From Ilyonectria destructans (lineage: Eukaryota; Ascomycota; Sordariomycetes; Hypocreales; Nectriaceae): a DNA stretch of 64,000 nucleotides. The translations under genes were made by a program, and so were the position numbers. Shown piece after piece: positions 34,901 through 45,660 of the stretch. The notes below the pieces were generated by a model. The model did no database searches. It was not told where the DNA came from and saw nothing but the letters and a program-made list of their open reading frames with translations. Each line of letters opens with the position of its first letter. The stretch's first letter is position 1. Location: NCBI GenBank assembly GCA_020740775.1, contig JAHEWK010000002.1:1116001-1180000 (forward strand). The letters are read 5' to 3'.

Positions 34901-35283
34901 CGGGCGTCAAAGAGATGTGCTTAGATGTCATGAATAAGCTTAGCAAGGACCTTGACGCCAAGAAGGAGATGATTCCCGGCGAACTATATGGTGTTGCATC
35001 GCAGGCTATTGAAAACGTCAAGAAGCAGGTGGCGTGCCTACTCAACAATCTTCTCGAGAACGACGAAGAGGGATCCACGGTCCAAGGCAGAAAAGAGGCC
35101 CTCCACAAGAACACCCGCAAGCTGCTTCTGGAGTGGGAGGGTCAGTGGCGGTTCCACCGTCACAGTGGTGACCATATCCTGTTCAAGGATTTAAGCATCC
35201 CCAAGGACTTGGATGCTATTCCGGTCAAGAAAGAAGACCAGGAGAAGCAGATGTATGAATGGCATGCGGAACTCCCCGAGTAA
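31934..35283 (+). CDS. large dynamin-like P-loop GTPase (fungal SLIP-GC-like, DUF7605-type)
   Basis: Six exons, 31934-32273, 32337-33455, 33517-34091, 34152-34408, 34459-34793 and 34847-35283, encode 1020 residues. Every joint keeps frame. A short basic leader (PPAKRQKR, a likely nuclear signal) precedes the G domain. The P-loop is GPTGAGKS at 131-138, followed by a Thr-bearing switch region (EAAATAVVGRVMW). G3 is DLPGCGD from residue 340, and LSKMDD is the likely G4. A helical, coiled-coil middle (LLEEKKELNNTYNSLQKKKW) and a long C-terminal helical region (to WHAELPE) follow. The layout matches fungal proteins annotated as nuclear GTPase SLIP-GC with Dynamin_N and DUF7605. Cellular role in fungi is not established to my knowledge. 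The family is variable in copy number and often lies in accessory DNA. Confidence 0.88.
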
Positions 35284-35621
35284 GTGGGCGGGATGAGAAC
35301 GTCGAAACTGACGATTGGCGTTGCTGCTTGACAACTGGGCTCATGGTCTCCGGATAAGGCCACATTTCAGACATTTCACGGGAAATCTTGCTATAAATGG
35401 GAGTTTGAGGGAATCTGAAGTCAACTTTGCTCTAAAATTCAACTCCGGGATATGATGGATGCAAATTACCTAGCTATTCGAATACACACACTTTGCAAGT
35501 CCATTATCTGGTACAAATTTATTTCGAGCTACCGTACCGGTACTTCATAAATAAGTTATAAGAAGCGTAGAGAACACAGTTACAGAGTTAAGATGCAATA
35601 TTAAACTGCCATAGTATCCGC
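35284..35621. other. short convergent intergenic spacer
   Basis: 338 bp between the tail-to-tail GTPase and VWA-Hint genes. AT-rich from 35440, consistent with 3' UTRs and poly(A) sites. Confidence 0.55.
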
Positions 35622-38045
35622 TCAAGCACTCGCGGTTGTCTCCTTCGGCTGTCCCTTAAATCCCTTGACGAAGCCTGTCGTCTCGTCTCTCTCAACGCCA
35701 TTGCCAATTACGACGCCATTCCTGCGTCTGCCAAGAGTCATCAAGCTCTTTCCCACGGCGTTGTAGTCGCCAAAGAAGCTGTGAGCACGGCTGTCGTTTC
35801 CAGACGTCAAGCCGTGTCCCAGCGTCACACCCCACACGTTCCCGACGCGGATAGCATGCGCCTGTGAGCTGCGACCGCGCTCAAGAAGGACTGAGTAGAT
35901 GGCGCCAGTGTAAAGGACAGCTCCATCGGCTGTGTTTGCGGGGAAACCCCACGCCTTGCCGTCGACGGAGATGGGATGCCACGGGGTGACAAGAACCTTG
36001 CCCACGCGGCAGAGAACCTCGCTCTCCACGGGCGTCCTGAGAACCATGGCCACCCTCCTGGAGCCCAGAGGCGTCCGCACCTTCATGCCTCGCCTCAACT
36101 TTCGAATTTCCACTGTTCTCCCTGACGCGAGGGTGACGTCGGTCGAGCCCGCAAAGCAGACGCCGCTGGAGGTATTGTAGCGGCTCATGTGGATGGGCGC
36201 AGAGGAGAAGGTCGAGTGAGAGCCACCTGAGTGAGCGCCAGATCTGACAGACCTGGCGGGTCGCGAAGGCTCTGGGGCGGGGAGGTCATCGAACGCCTGG
36301 TCAAGTGCATCTCGGCAGGACTTGAACAGCGGGCTGCTAGTGCCATACTGGAGGGCTCCAGGATCCTTGAACGAATTGCAGACCTGGCGGGTGTGCGCGT
36401 TGAGGAGCGAGGGCAAGAAGTGGCATCCCCATTTCTGGAAGAATTCCTGGGTGCTGATGGCGAGGAAGACCTGGCCCTTTGGCTCTTGTAGCGCGGTGTC
36501 CTGCATGAGCGACACGTTTTGGGCATCGAGGAATGGTTTCGCAGGGAGCGACTCGACGAGCTGTGTGAGCTCTCCTAGCTTCGCGTCGATGATGGTCTCA
36601 AAGTCGCCGATTGTGCGGTGTTCGCCGTCGTGCCCAATAGGGAAGAGGGAGGAAATAAAGGTGCAAATCAGAGCCCTTGACTCGTGGTAGGCTATCTCGG
36701 CCTCGGACAGGCTGCTGGCATCGAGGATGCTACGGCTAGTCGAAGTCACCGCAAGAGTGGCAGCAGGTGCGGTGCGAGAGAATCTGGTGTTGAACATGCC
36801 CGGGCTCTTGGATCCAGGTTTAACATAGGAAATGCTCGCGGCAACGACAGGGCTGGATGCGTCTGCGGCATTCTTGACACGGAGGAAGATGTCGCGCGAC
36901 TGGCCGTACTGGAGGTTTCCCAGAGGAATAGTCAACTCCATAGTGTCGGGCAATTCTTCCACTGCCTTGGGGGGCTGCTTCTCCACGGAATCACCCATCG
37001 TCTCCTCCAGTTCCAGGGGCCAGGCGTATCTCAGTTTCAACTCAGCCCTGGTAGCAAAGGTGCTCTGCAGGTGGGCAACGGCGTGGACGAAGACGGTGCC
37101 GATCATGCCGGCATCTGGGATGAAGGCGTAGTTGCCGCCGCCAATCTCGGCGATTGACTTTAGCAGGCCAGATCGCAGACTGTAACCGAAGCCAAAGGTG
37201 TGAAGGGAAGCTGGGAGCTGTCCCATTGCGCGAATCTTGGGGACGTAACCAGCCGAGGGGCACCTGAGGGGGTTAGTTAGAGGGCAGGGGTATGAGATTT
37301 GTCAGGTAACTTACAAGTGGTTAGGCATGCCGTCGGTGAGAATCATGACTGCGGGAACCTTGGAGGAGGAGCCAACGCCCTTGAAGACCTTGAGACCCTC
37401 GAGGATACCGTGCCAGAGGTTGGTGGCGTCCTGGGGCTGCATCTTGGTGACATTCTTGCGGGCGACGTCCTTGTTGGCATTGGTCATGGGAATCAGCGGC
37501 TGGATAATCTTAGCCTTGCCGCTGAAGGTGACGATAGCCAGACGGTCATTCTCATTCATGGTCTCGATGATGGTGCGAGCAGCGTGCTTGGTCAGGTCGA
37601 GAACCGAGAGACCAGTACTCTCGCTGGAGTCCTCGCCGGGGACGGGAGCCGCCATGGCCATGCTGCCCGAGACATCGATGACGAGGACGATATCGCAGGG
37701 GACATGAGAGATGGGCATCAAAGGTGCGACTGGCTGTTGGATCTTGACGATGAGGGCGTTCTTCCCCGGGACGGGCTCGAGGTGGACAGTTGCCTCTTGG
37801 GCAGAGGAGACGACTTCATCTTCGCTGTCCCGTTCCCGAATCGGCAGCGTCTCGGTGGTGCTGCTGTCGGCGTCTTTCTCGTCGTTGCTCCTCCGCGAGC
37901 TGCTGCTGCTCCACACGGGGACTCTCTGGACACGACGTGTTAGTCGTTGACTTTGACGCCGCACACGGGGATGATGACGGGGGTCAAGATTCAGGGTCCT
38001 GGGGACCGCCGATCGCGGGACGCGCGGGGAGCTTTGACGTACCAT
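35622..38045 (-). CDS. VWA-domain protein with C-terminal Hint (Vint) domain
   Basis: Three exons on the minus strand, 38045-38043 (the ATG alone), 37925-37315 and 37263-35622, encode 751 residues. The first intron is GTACGT ... CTAAC ... CCAG directly after ATG. The second is GTAAGT ... CTCAG. The VWA domain begins near residue 78 with a complete MIDAS DVSGS (Asp85, Ser87, Ser89), then TNLWHGILEGL and AVMILTDGMPNHL. A middle beta-rich region follows (Vwaint-like: ATRAELKLRYAWPLE, IPLGNLQYGQSRDIFLRV), then a linker. The Hint fold starts at Cys574 in SSGVCFAGSTDV, with block-B-like VTPWHPISVDGKAWGFP. This corresponds to the known fungal/eukaryotic VWA-Vint family. Self-processing is possible because the N-terminal Cys and TxxH are kept, but is unproven. 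No signal peptide, so intracellular. Confidence 0.88.
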
Positions 38046-41000
38046 GATTGGCGGGACACGCGCTGGAGCGAAGATGTCAGATGGGAGATCCGGGCAGGTT
38101 TGCAATGACGATGGCGATGACGTAGTGGAGATCCGGGCTGGGGCGTCACGTTCAGGTGTCGGGCGTCGAGTGTTGGTGGATCGGATCGACCTTGCGTTCA
38201 CAGATGTCTTGAAATGGACATGGGAGCTGCTAAGCGGCGACTGCAGCAGCTTAAGAAGGGCGTGGTGATGGCGAGAGTCATGGCATTGAGTGTAATCGTG
38301 GCGGTGGTGTCATACCGCAGGCAGTGCGCCTGCTGGTGAGCCGGTGATCCGCCAAGGCGCTGGCCGCTATTCAGCCCAGTCCACTAGGAGGCGGCTTTCA
38401 TTTGGCTGCCTTGTAGAAGGGAGATGATGGCTGCGCCTCGTCGTAGGGCAGGCCAGGTACCGACTGAGAGGGCATTGGCTGGGAATGGCTTGTGCGCGAG
38501 TTTGGGCTTGAGTGGTATGCGAGTATCTCTAATTCGGGTTGGCATATGGGAATGTGGTGTGCAATATGGTGTGCAACACGGTGGGCGATATGCTGGGCAA
38601 TCTGGTAGGCTTTCTCAACCCGTTGCCTGGCGCGCGCCTCTCAGTGGTCGCTCAACAACTGGTGACAACCTCGAGGCAACACCAAATCCGACTCAGTTAC
38701 CTAGAATGTGGTAACAACTTAATCCGATTTGCCGATATAAAAAGAGGGGAAACACGGGGCTGCAAAGCCATTGTCCCCATCTCTCGTCAGATGCCTACGA
38801 AAGTTCCTCCTGGTGTCCATCTTCTATGGGCAACTCCTCTGTGGGTGCCTGCAAGGCAGAACGCTTGGCAGACAGCTGGGCTTTAGAGCGCGGCTGTGCA
38901 GAGCCCCGTCTGCAACGGACCAACGCCACCGTTTGCAGGCGATTTACGTTATGGGCAATGCATCCGTATTCAGTAGCTGCCGACGAAAGAAAAAAGCCAC
39001 TACGGAATTTAGAATCCAGAGGTCATCTGTTCAATTATCCCCTGCCCAGGCTACTGGGCGAACTTGGGACATCGTCAGTACACCTGAGCAGGTAGAGTCC
39101 CAGGGACCAATCCAATGCCACGAATGCTTCCCCGCGCTAGATGCCATGTGAGCGACGATCCCAGAAAACGGGCGCAATGGTGATGGGGGGGACAAAGGGT
39201 ACATTCCAACAACTTGACGTCATACCTGTCTTGGGCTCAACCTTGAGTATCGCCAAGGTACCCGCAGTTCGACTTGACAACCCAGCGCCCGTTGTGTTAG
39301 TGAGATGGCGTCTAGCGGCAGCATGCATGGAAGCCCGGAATAATACCCAAGGCATGAAGTACGTAGTTGGGTATGGAGGAGAAGAGGAGCATGGCATTCA
39401 TTTTCATGGCTTCCACCAAATCATTGGTCGGGCTGGTCGTGCAGTCGACAGCAGAAGAGCATTCATTGACCTACCCTCGACAGCCCTGTGTGGCACGATG
39501 GATTGGCCAACCTAGAACTACCATCGTCTGAATTAAGGGACTACAAACAATGCTCCGCATCACCAGCTCACCACGTGAACTCCAACGATGGCAAACAATT
39601 CCACAAACACCAGGAGAGCCTCCCGTTTCCTCCGCCGCAAGGCCGATGTGTCCGACAAGGTTGCAGCTGTGTGCCACGCTAGTGGACCTGGGCCTGGATG
39701 CCTGCGGTTAGCACGGAGGAGAGGACGGCGAGAGAGTCAGACTGGCTCCAGGGCCGCCCGCACCACGCAACACCACGTTGGCGAGCAAAACCCAGCAAGC
39801 CTTGGGGCCAACACCACCACCAGGAATGCCAGGGTTGTGGTCCTGCAGCAGCTTCTTTAGCCGCAATCTGTCGAAGCGGCGACGGTTGCAAGGGAGCCCA
39901 ACATCATCCGTCCCGGGTGACGCCGGGTTCCGCAGTTGACGAGCGTGCGCATTTGCCACTTTGTTCGGGCCTCAGGATTTCAATGTTTGATCTGCTCTTG
40001 GGCTTCACGGCACGGGGTGTTGGGGACGAGCATGGCCGCATCGGATGCAGCGTATTGGATGCACCACGATCTTGTGTGTGTGTGAAATGGCAAAAGGGAG
40101 GAGGCTTGAAAGGGAAAAGGGAAAAGGGAAAAGAGCCAAGGCGAATGACGATGGGTTGCGCAGATCGAATGGCAAGTCTCGCGCCCTCCTCTCGTCAACT
40201 CACGATGGGCGCTTGCGGAGAGATGGTGGTGGCATCCAACTGCCCAACTCAATACATCGTGAACCTACTCCATCGAGAGTGTCCTAGAGCATCGAGCCGG
40301 TGGACTGCCGTCGGACCACGGATACGGAGTTTAGGTTTCTTAGGCCTCCCCAAGCCGGCTCGCCTGGCAGCCTCGCCTGGCTTTGACACGGCACAACAAC
40401 ACCACTGGCATGTCGCCGATGACAAGACCGGCCTATTCCCTGTGTCTGGGGAGTGGTGGGACCTCGTGCGTGACGGCTTCCCACCACTCGGGCCATTTGT
40501 CGTCTCCACGTGTAAGCCGCCCAGCGCAAGCATCACGGCAACAAGCTCCAACACCGTCCTGCGAAACCGGCCAGCCGATCAACCCGACAGCATTGCCCCC
40601 GGCCGTTCCGCCGATGTTGGGAGGTATTTGCCGAACAGCATGATCGGGTAGAAAAGAAAAGAAAGCCATAGCTTGCATCGGGAGAGGCAAGATGCGAGAC
40701 ACACCCCGCGCTGTCACGCTCGACGGTGAGAGGCGAGAGATAATGGAAATGTGTGGTTTTACCCCATACTGTTTCATAATGGCCTGCTTGCTAGCCTGGC
40801 TTTGTCCCGCGGTGCTTGGTCTAGCTCCGAGTCGGAGTGGTGGTGGGCGCGAGCTGTGCGTGTGAGTGGGCTTGTTGGGCTGCATTTTTGGCTCGGAGGC
40901 CGGGCGTGGGGTCCCAGATGCTAGAGATGCTAGAGGCTGCGAGGCCCTTGAAGCTGCAGCTTTTCACGATGCAGCATCAAAGACCCTGGGCAGCTAGACA

Positions 41001-42738
41001 GCCAGACCCTGGGAACTCGACGCAATGGTTCGTGGTTGAGCGATCCGATTCGCCGGCGCGTCGAAAGAGGGCAAGCGCTGGCTCGCCATTTGCTGCACGC
41101 CGCGTCCCATTGCCCCCATTACCGACAGGAATGCGTCATCCCGCCGAGCTTGCCAGTGAGGCTTTGGGGCGCGGCGACCAATCCGCGGACGCAATTTGGG
41201 GGAATGGGGGATCTTGACTTTGGACTACCCCGCAATTGAGTCCGTGGAGGGTCGAGGAGGTTGAGATGGTCCGGGGTGCCGTCACTTTTCATGGGATGGA
41301 TGCCGTTTCTGGCGTGGAGAGGAGAGAGGAGACGACTGGTGGCTTGGGGACGAGGACATGGAGGGGGGGGCGTGTGAGGAGAGGATTTGGAGGCGAGCAT
41401 GGGCTTCAAGGTTTATGGTTTAGTGCATGGGAACCATGGTCAAGCGTTGCTGCGATGCATGTGAGACCAGCAGCATTATGGATTCCGCGGATCGTGGAGT
41501 ATGGAGCATGGAGTCGCGGAGCAGTGGGGGCTGAGATTGTTCTGGGGGACAGAAACCCGAGGAAGAAAGAAACGAGGGAAGAAAGAAAGCAAGGTCACGC
41601 ACGGGCAAAACGGGCTGAACGGGCTGAACGACCCAGCTGAATGGATCAAAGGGATTGGACGCCAGACCGAACAAATAACACGGATGGATGGATGAATGGA
41701 TGGACGGATGCGAGGAAGATGGCTTAGCCGCCTCAATCACTTCCCTCTCTCGGAGTTTCGACCCTCGCTCGGTCTTTCTTTTCAATCTTCCGAGTTCGCC
41801 CACCAAAAAAACCACTGAGCTTCCCGCTATGGGCCGCCTCTCACTCCACTGTGACGCCGGCGTGCAGCAGAGCAGAAAAGCCAGGGTGTGCTTGTTTCTC
41901 AGTTTATGTAAAACAGAATAATAACAATAATAAAAACATCACGTCCCGTCTTTTGTCGCTCGGCCGATGCAAAGCTGGAGGTGCAACGAGCGGGACGGGT
42001 GGCAAGATGGTCCTCCGCCGAAAGCAGGGCGAGGCCAAGGCGAACGCCGCCAGCGTCGTAGCGAAAGGTCAAGGCGAGAGCAAACCGCGAGTAACAAGCA
42101 TTTGTCTGGAACCGCATCTCGGAGCCGCGGCCTATGGGAACGCACGTATTAACAGGTGGGAACACGGGCCCTGTCTTTCACACGCCCACTCTCTCTCACT
42201 CTCTGCCCGTTCGTTTCTGTCTGGCTGGTGTGTAAGTGAGATGGGCTCAGATGGCGCCCTTCGCACACCCTCCCGAGCCGCCCACTCACCCTCGTCTCGT
42301 CTGCATCTGCACGCCACGCCTATCCCATTTCCACTTCCACGCCAATTGAATCCATTCAAGACGCTTTAAACGCTCCGCTCTACACGCCGCCGACCCGAAA
42401 ACCAAACGCCCACTCTGCACGCCCTCTTGCCTCCTCCACGCTCCAAGCCCGCCGCTGCGCTCCACGGCCGAGGACGCTTTCAAGACCACCAAGGCCACCA
42501 AGCACCACGCTCCACGCTCCAAGCCCCGTCTGTCCCGTCTCCCGACTGCTCCTCCTCCGTCACTATTTGAACTCTTCCTTCCCTCCTCTTTCTTCGCTTT
42601 TTCTTCCTTCTTCTCTTCATCGCACTCTCACCTTTTTCGCCTTTCCATCAACCATCAACAGCAACCGTCGTCCGCAACACTCCAACTCAACAACACACAA
42701 CCCACAACACCACCAAACAACTCTCAACACCTTCCACC
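38046..42738. other. 4.7-kb gene-poor region
   Basis: The longest frame (39698-40651, plus strand) lacks any domain and has a shuffled composition. I regard it as chance. Short direct repeats occur (38551-38610; GGGAAAAGGGAAAA near 40105). The last 200 bases before 42739 are strongly pyrimidine-rich and then CAACA-rich, a leader for the small gene that follows. Confidence 0.45.
38551..38610 (+). repeat. five imperfect 12-bp tandem units
   Basis: AATGTGGTGTGC, AATATGGTGTGC, AACACGGTGGGC, GATATGCTGGGC and AATCTGGTAGGC follow without gaps. They would encode an N-M/V/T-V-C/G tetrapeptide pattern, but no gene model supports translation. Confidence 0.75.
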
Positions 42739-42843
42739 ATGCCTGCCTACGAATACTGCTGCCAGTGCTCCGGCATGATTGTCATCAGCACCACCTGCAC
42801 TGCCTGTGGACACAAGCAGTGCAACAGCTGCCCTCGCTGCTAA
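42739..42843 (+). CDS. 34-residue cysteine-rich zinc-ribbon-like protein
   Basis: Single short exon, ATG in an ideal context (TTCCACCATG) after a CT- and then CAACA-rich leader, stop TAA. The peptide starts MPAYEYCCQCSG and has cysteines at positions 7, 8, 10, 20, 23, 28, 31 and 34 with His25, arranged CxxC-GH-xxC-xxC-xxC in the C-terminal half. It would bind one or two zinc ions. There is no signal peptide, so a cytosolic or nuclear role is expected. Similar 30-40-residue Cys-rich peptides with this style are scattered in filamentous ascomycetes, but I know no function. An apparent 3' UTR intron follows. The strength of the leader suggests high expression (inference). Confidence 0.72.
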   Translation: MPAYEYCCQCSGMIVISTTCTACGHKQCNSCPRC

Positions 42844-42926
42844 GCGGCTTCCCTTCCATCTCGCATTGCGATCCCCCACGGCTGTCGCCACGAATGTCAC
42901 CTTTCCTTCGCCGTAACTACTCAACG

Positions 42927-42980
42927 GTATGCCCTCCGTCATCTACTGCCAGGTCCCTCCAGGCTAACAATAACGGCTAG
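42927..42980 (+). other. candidate 3' UTR intron
   Basis: ACG|GTATGC, a CTAAC branch site at 42964 and GGCTAG ending at 42980 give a 54-nt intron 83 nt after the stop codon of the cysteine-rich gene. Confidence 0.5.
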
Positions 42981-43860
42981 ATGCCAGGTTCCAAGCATCG
43001 TTCACAAGGCGCAGGTGGCGAACCTTCCGACACGCACAAAGGGCCCTGATGGATTCTTGACGACCTGAACGAAACAACACCCCCCTATTCACTTCGGCCT
43101 TTTTGTCTTCACAAACACTATTACTACCCATTTCCGTTCTGTCTGTCACAAATTTCGATACCCTTGACTTTCTTACCGGAGTCGGCGTCCCTTTCCTCAC
43201 ATACGCACGCACTGGATGAATGACACCTCTCACGGAAAACGAAAGAAAAAAATGGGCTTGCTGGGTCCGACGTCTATTTCCATTTCCATTTTTCCCTTCT
43301 TCATCGGCCCTGGGAGATTAATAGCATGCGCAAAGCCATGTCTTTACTGTTTCAATTACCTTTTTGCTGGCGAACTTTTTTCGAGGGGCGGCGTGGCATT
43401 GGAGTAGTGTACAAGTACGGGCAACGAGCACGGCGACACGAAAGCACGCAGAGAGCTTGTTGAGGGAAAAGTTAAAGCCCCCCGGAGGTTTCGCAGGAGA
43501 GAGAGAGGCGCATTTTTCTTTTGGTTTGCTTTGGCGGTGATGGACGGATGGATTGAACTTGATACCCGCGGCGTATGTCTCGACTAGGTTACTTAGAAGG
43601 TCGAGGCGCTAGTCAATATCACCACACTTTTTCGGGAGATCTTGTAAGACTTGTCATGACTTGAATACTCAGTACCGTTTTAGGCAATTCGAAGCTGATG
43701 TCTGATGGTGAGGTGTACAGCTCTCGGCCAGCGCCTCTTTCAAGCTCCCACGGTAGAAATTTACCTGGATGCCACCTTGTAGACTGCCGCCCCTGGCCCA
43801 CTCCGTTTACCCACGCCATCCATGTTTCGTACGGTCAAAGGTAATTGTAATTGTCAACGT
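42981..43860. other. 3' UTR and intergenic
   Basis: Nothing coding recognised. The segment to about 43400 probably belongs to the transcript of the small Cys-rich gene. Confidence 0.4.
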
Positions 43861-44575
43861 TTAGTCTCCGTCTCCGTCCTTTCCCGCCGCCACCCCGGGA
43901 AATTCCCTCACCATGACAATGCCGTGGTCGCCCTTGATCCTACGCTTCGGCCTGCCCCCTTGGGCTTTGTCGTACGCCTCGGCCTTGTTCCTATTGTGAG
44001 CATCTTGGGACTCGAGGGGCTTTGAGGGCTCCCACAGCTGGAACCCCATCCGTTCGTAGAATGGCACCACCTTCGCATTGTCCTCTGCTCCTCTGCCACG
44101 CCGAGCCAAACGCCCGGGTTCCCTAGGTCGCCGTCGCCGTCACACCGCTCCGCGAGCGCCCCCACCACGCGCTTCAGCAGCTTGCCGCCCCATCCCTTGG
44201 CCTGCTACGCCTCCAGCAGGTCGATGTGCAGCGTGGCGCGGAACCGTGGCGGCACGTTGGCGTGGGCGCCGCGGAGCAGCCGGTGGGGGTCGTAGGGCCA
44301 GCTGCGCAGGCACGCGGCGTTGACGGAGCCGTCGGCGCTGGTCCACGGGTCCGGCGGCGCGAGCGGGTCCGGCGTGGGTGCACCTCCGGGGATGCGTCCA
44401 GCACGGCCGTGACGTGCAACGGGTAGGCCGCGATGAAGGCGTCCACGGAAGGGCAGCCGATGCAATAACCCGCCGCCGTGCCGCTGCCGTCGTCAAAGAC
44501 GAAGTATGTCGAGGGGGAGAGGTGCGTGTACTAGTGCGTCCAGAGATACGGGGCGAGACGCCGGGTGTCTGGGGA
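43861..44575 (-). pseudogene. GNAT-family N-acetyltransferase pseudogene
   Basis: Minus-strand protein fragments collinear with a fungal GNAT enzyme lie in changing frames: near 44520 HLSPSTYFVFDDGSGTAAGY, then CIGCPSVDAFIAAYPLHV, after a frame change NAACLRSWPYDPHRLL and RATLHIDLLEA, then QAKGWGGKLLKRVVG (the acetyl-CoA binding QxxGxG/A loop) and, after another frame change, VVPFYERMGFQLWEP to the stop at 43861-43863. Lesions seen: an in-frame TAG just before YTHLSPS, a frame change after SPEVHP, a TAG between LLEA and QAKGWG, and a frame change after LGVAEE. No intron explains them. The TAG codons fit CAG-to-TAG or similar C-to-T decay. Sequencing error cannot account for four separate lesions easily. 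Confidence 0.8.
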
Positions 44576-45660
44576 TGACTTTAGTGATGGTGGCAGGGTT
44601 TCCCAGCTATAGAGCCTAGAGTATCCCCCATTTCAAAGAAACTGTAGGTTCTGGATAGTTATGAAGACTATTCTCCAATGACTCTGTTATGACTGGAATA
44701 TCTTGACGTGATCATCTTTCAATATTGTTGTGACGATTCCCTGAAGTTTCCCAGCAAAGCTGGAGCAGAGTGGTATGGTGAAGATGTCACTGTGATCGCC
44801 CTTTACAGACCTAACCAATGAAGCATATAGAGGATCCTGGATTTGCACGAAACCAAATGATTGCACAGAGGCACTAAAATTGAATTGAATTGGACAATCC
44901 ATGGCCTGGCAAATACAGTTGATGGGGGTTCTGGTGACCTGTTGTCAAAGCGGTAACTCGGACCGATGAAGCCGCCGGGAAGTGGGCGTCAGTATCTTCA
45001 TATAGCGGTTGGAGCAGGGTAACCTACTATATATGCCATGCCACTGAAATCCTGCTCTTTATGTATTTTGACAAAGGCTATTTCTTTATTCAATTGTGCC
45101 ATGACTCGTATTCAGGTTATTTATAAGAAAATAAGAGTATTAATATTAATCTTAGCTATATTTAAATAAGTAAAACTTATTTTATTAAAATTAGCTGAAC
45201 TTTTAAAAATACAGAGTAAAATAACAGAAGATAAATCTTTATTAATAATACTAATTATATCGATTAAAATACTTTTGAGTTTTAGCTTTAAAAAGCCAAT
45301 ACATTACATCAAAACAATGCATATAATATCTGGCTTAATCCAGTGAAGCGGTGTGGAAGCAATTGGTCGTCTGTCAATCTTTGACACTAGAAATTCGTGC
45401 CACTGTACAGTACCATCCATGCCTGTAGCAACCTTGAGTATATCTATGTACGAACCCTCGTCGCAAAGGGCACCTCCATCAACATTATCAACCTTGATAA
45501 ACAAAGCTCTATCACTGACGCAGGGTATAAATGCCCAGGCAGATACCCATTTCAAAGTTCATTTCTCTCAACTTTTACTGACCTGTAAAGAAACAAGCAG
45601 GAATCTTATTCGCATAACCGCTATTTTTTGCCTATTCTTCTTGAACACACCTCCACCTTC
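44576..45660. other. intergenic with AT-rich core
   Basis: 45105-45300 is extremely AT-rich (TTATTAAAATTAGC-type sequence). The flanks carry two short minus-strand frames (44902-44687 and 45555-45304) with protein-like composition but no recognisable family; they could be remnants of a RIP-inactivated gene. Confidence 0.4.

Noticed and set aside
39698..40651. 317-codon plus-strand ORF in the gene-poor region
   Set aside because: No motif, irregular composition, competing ORFs on the other strand and no promoter-like leader. Cannot be supported as a gene.
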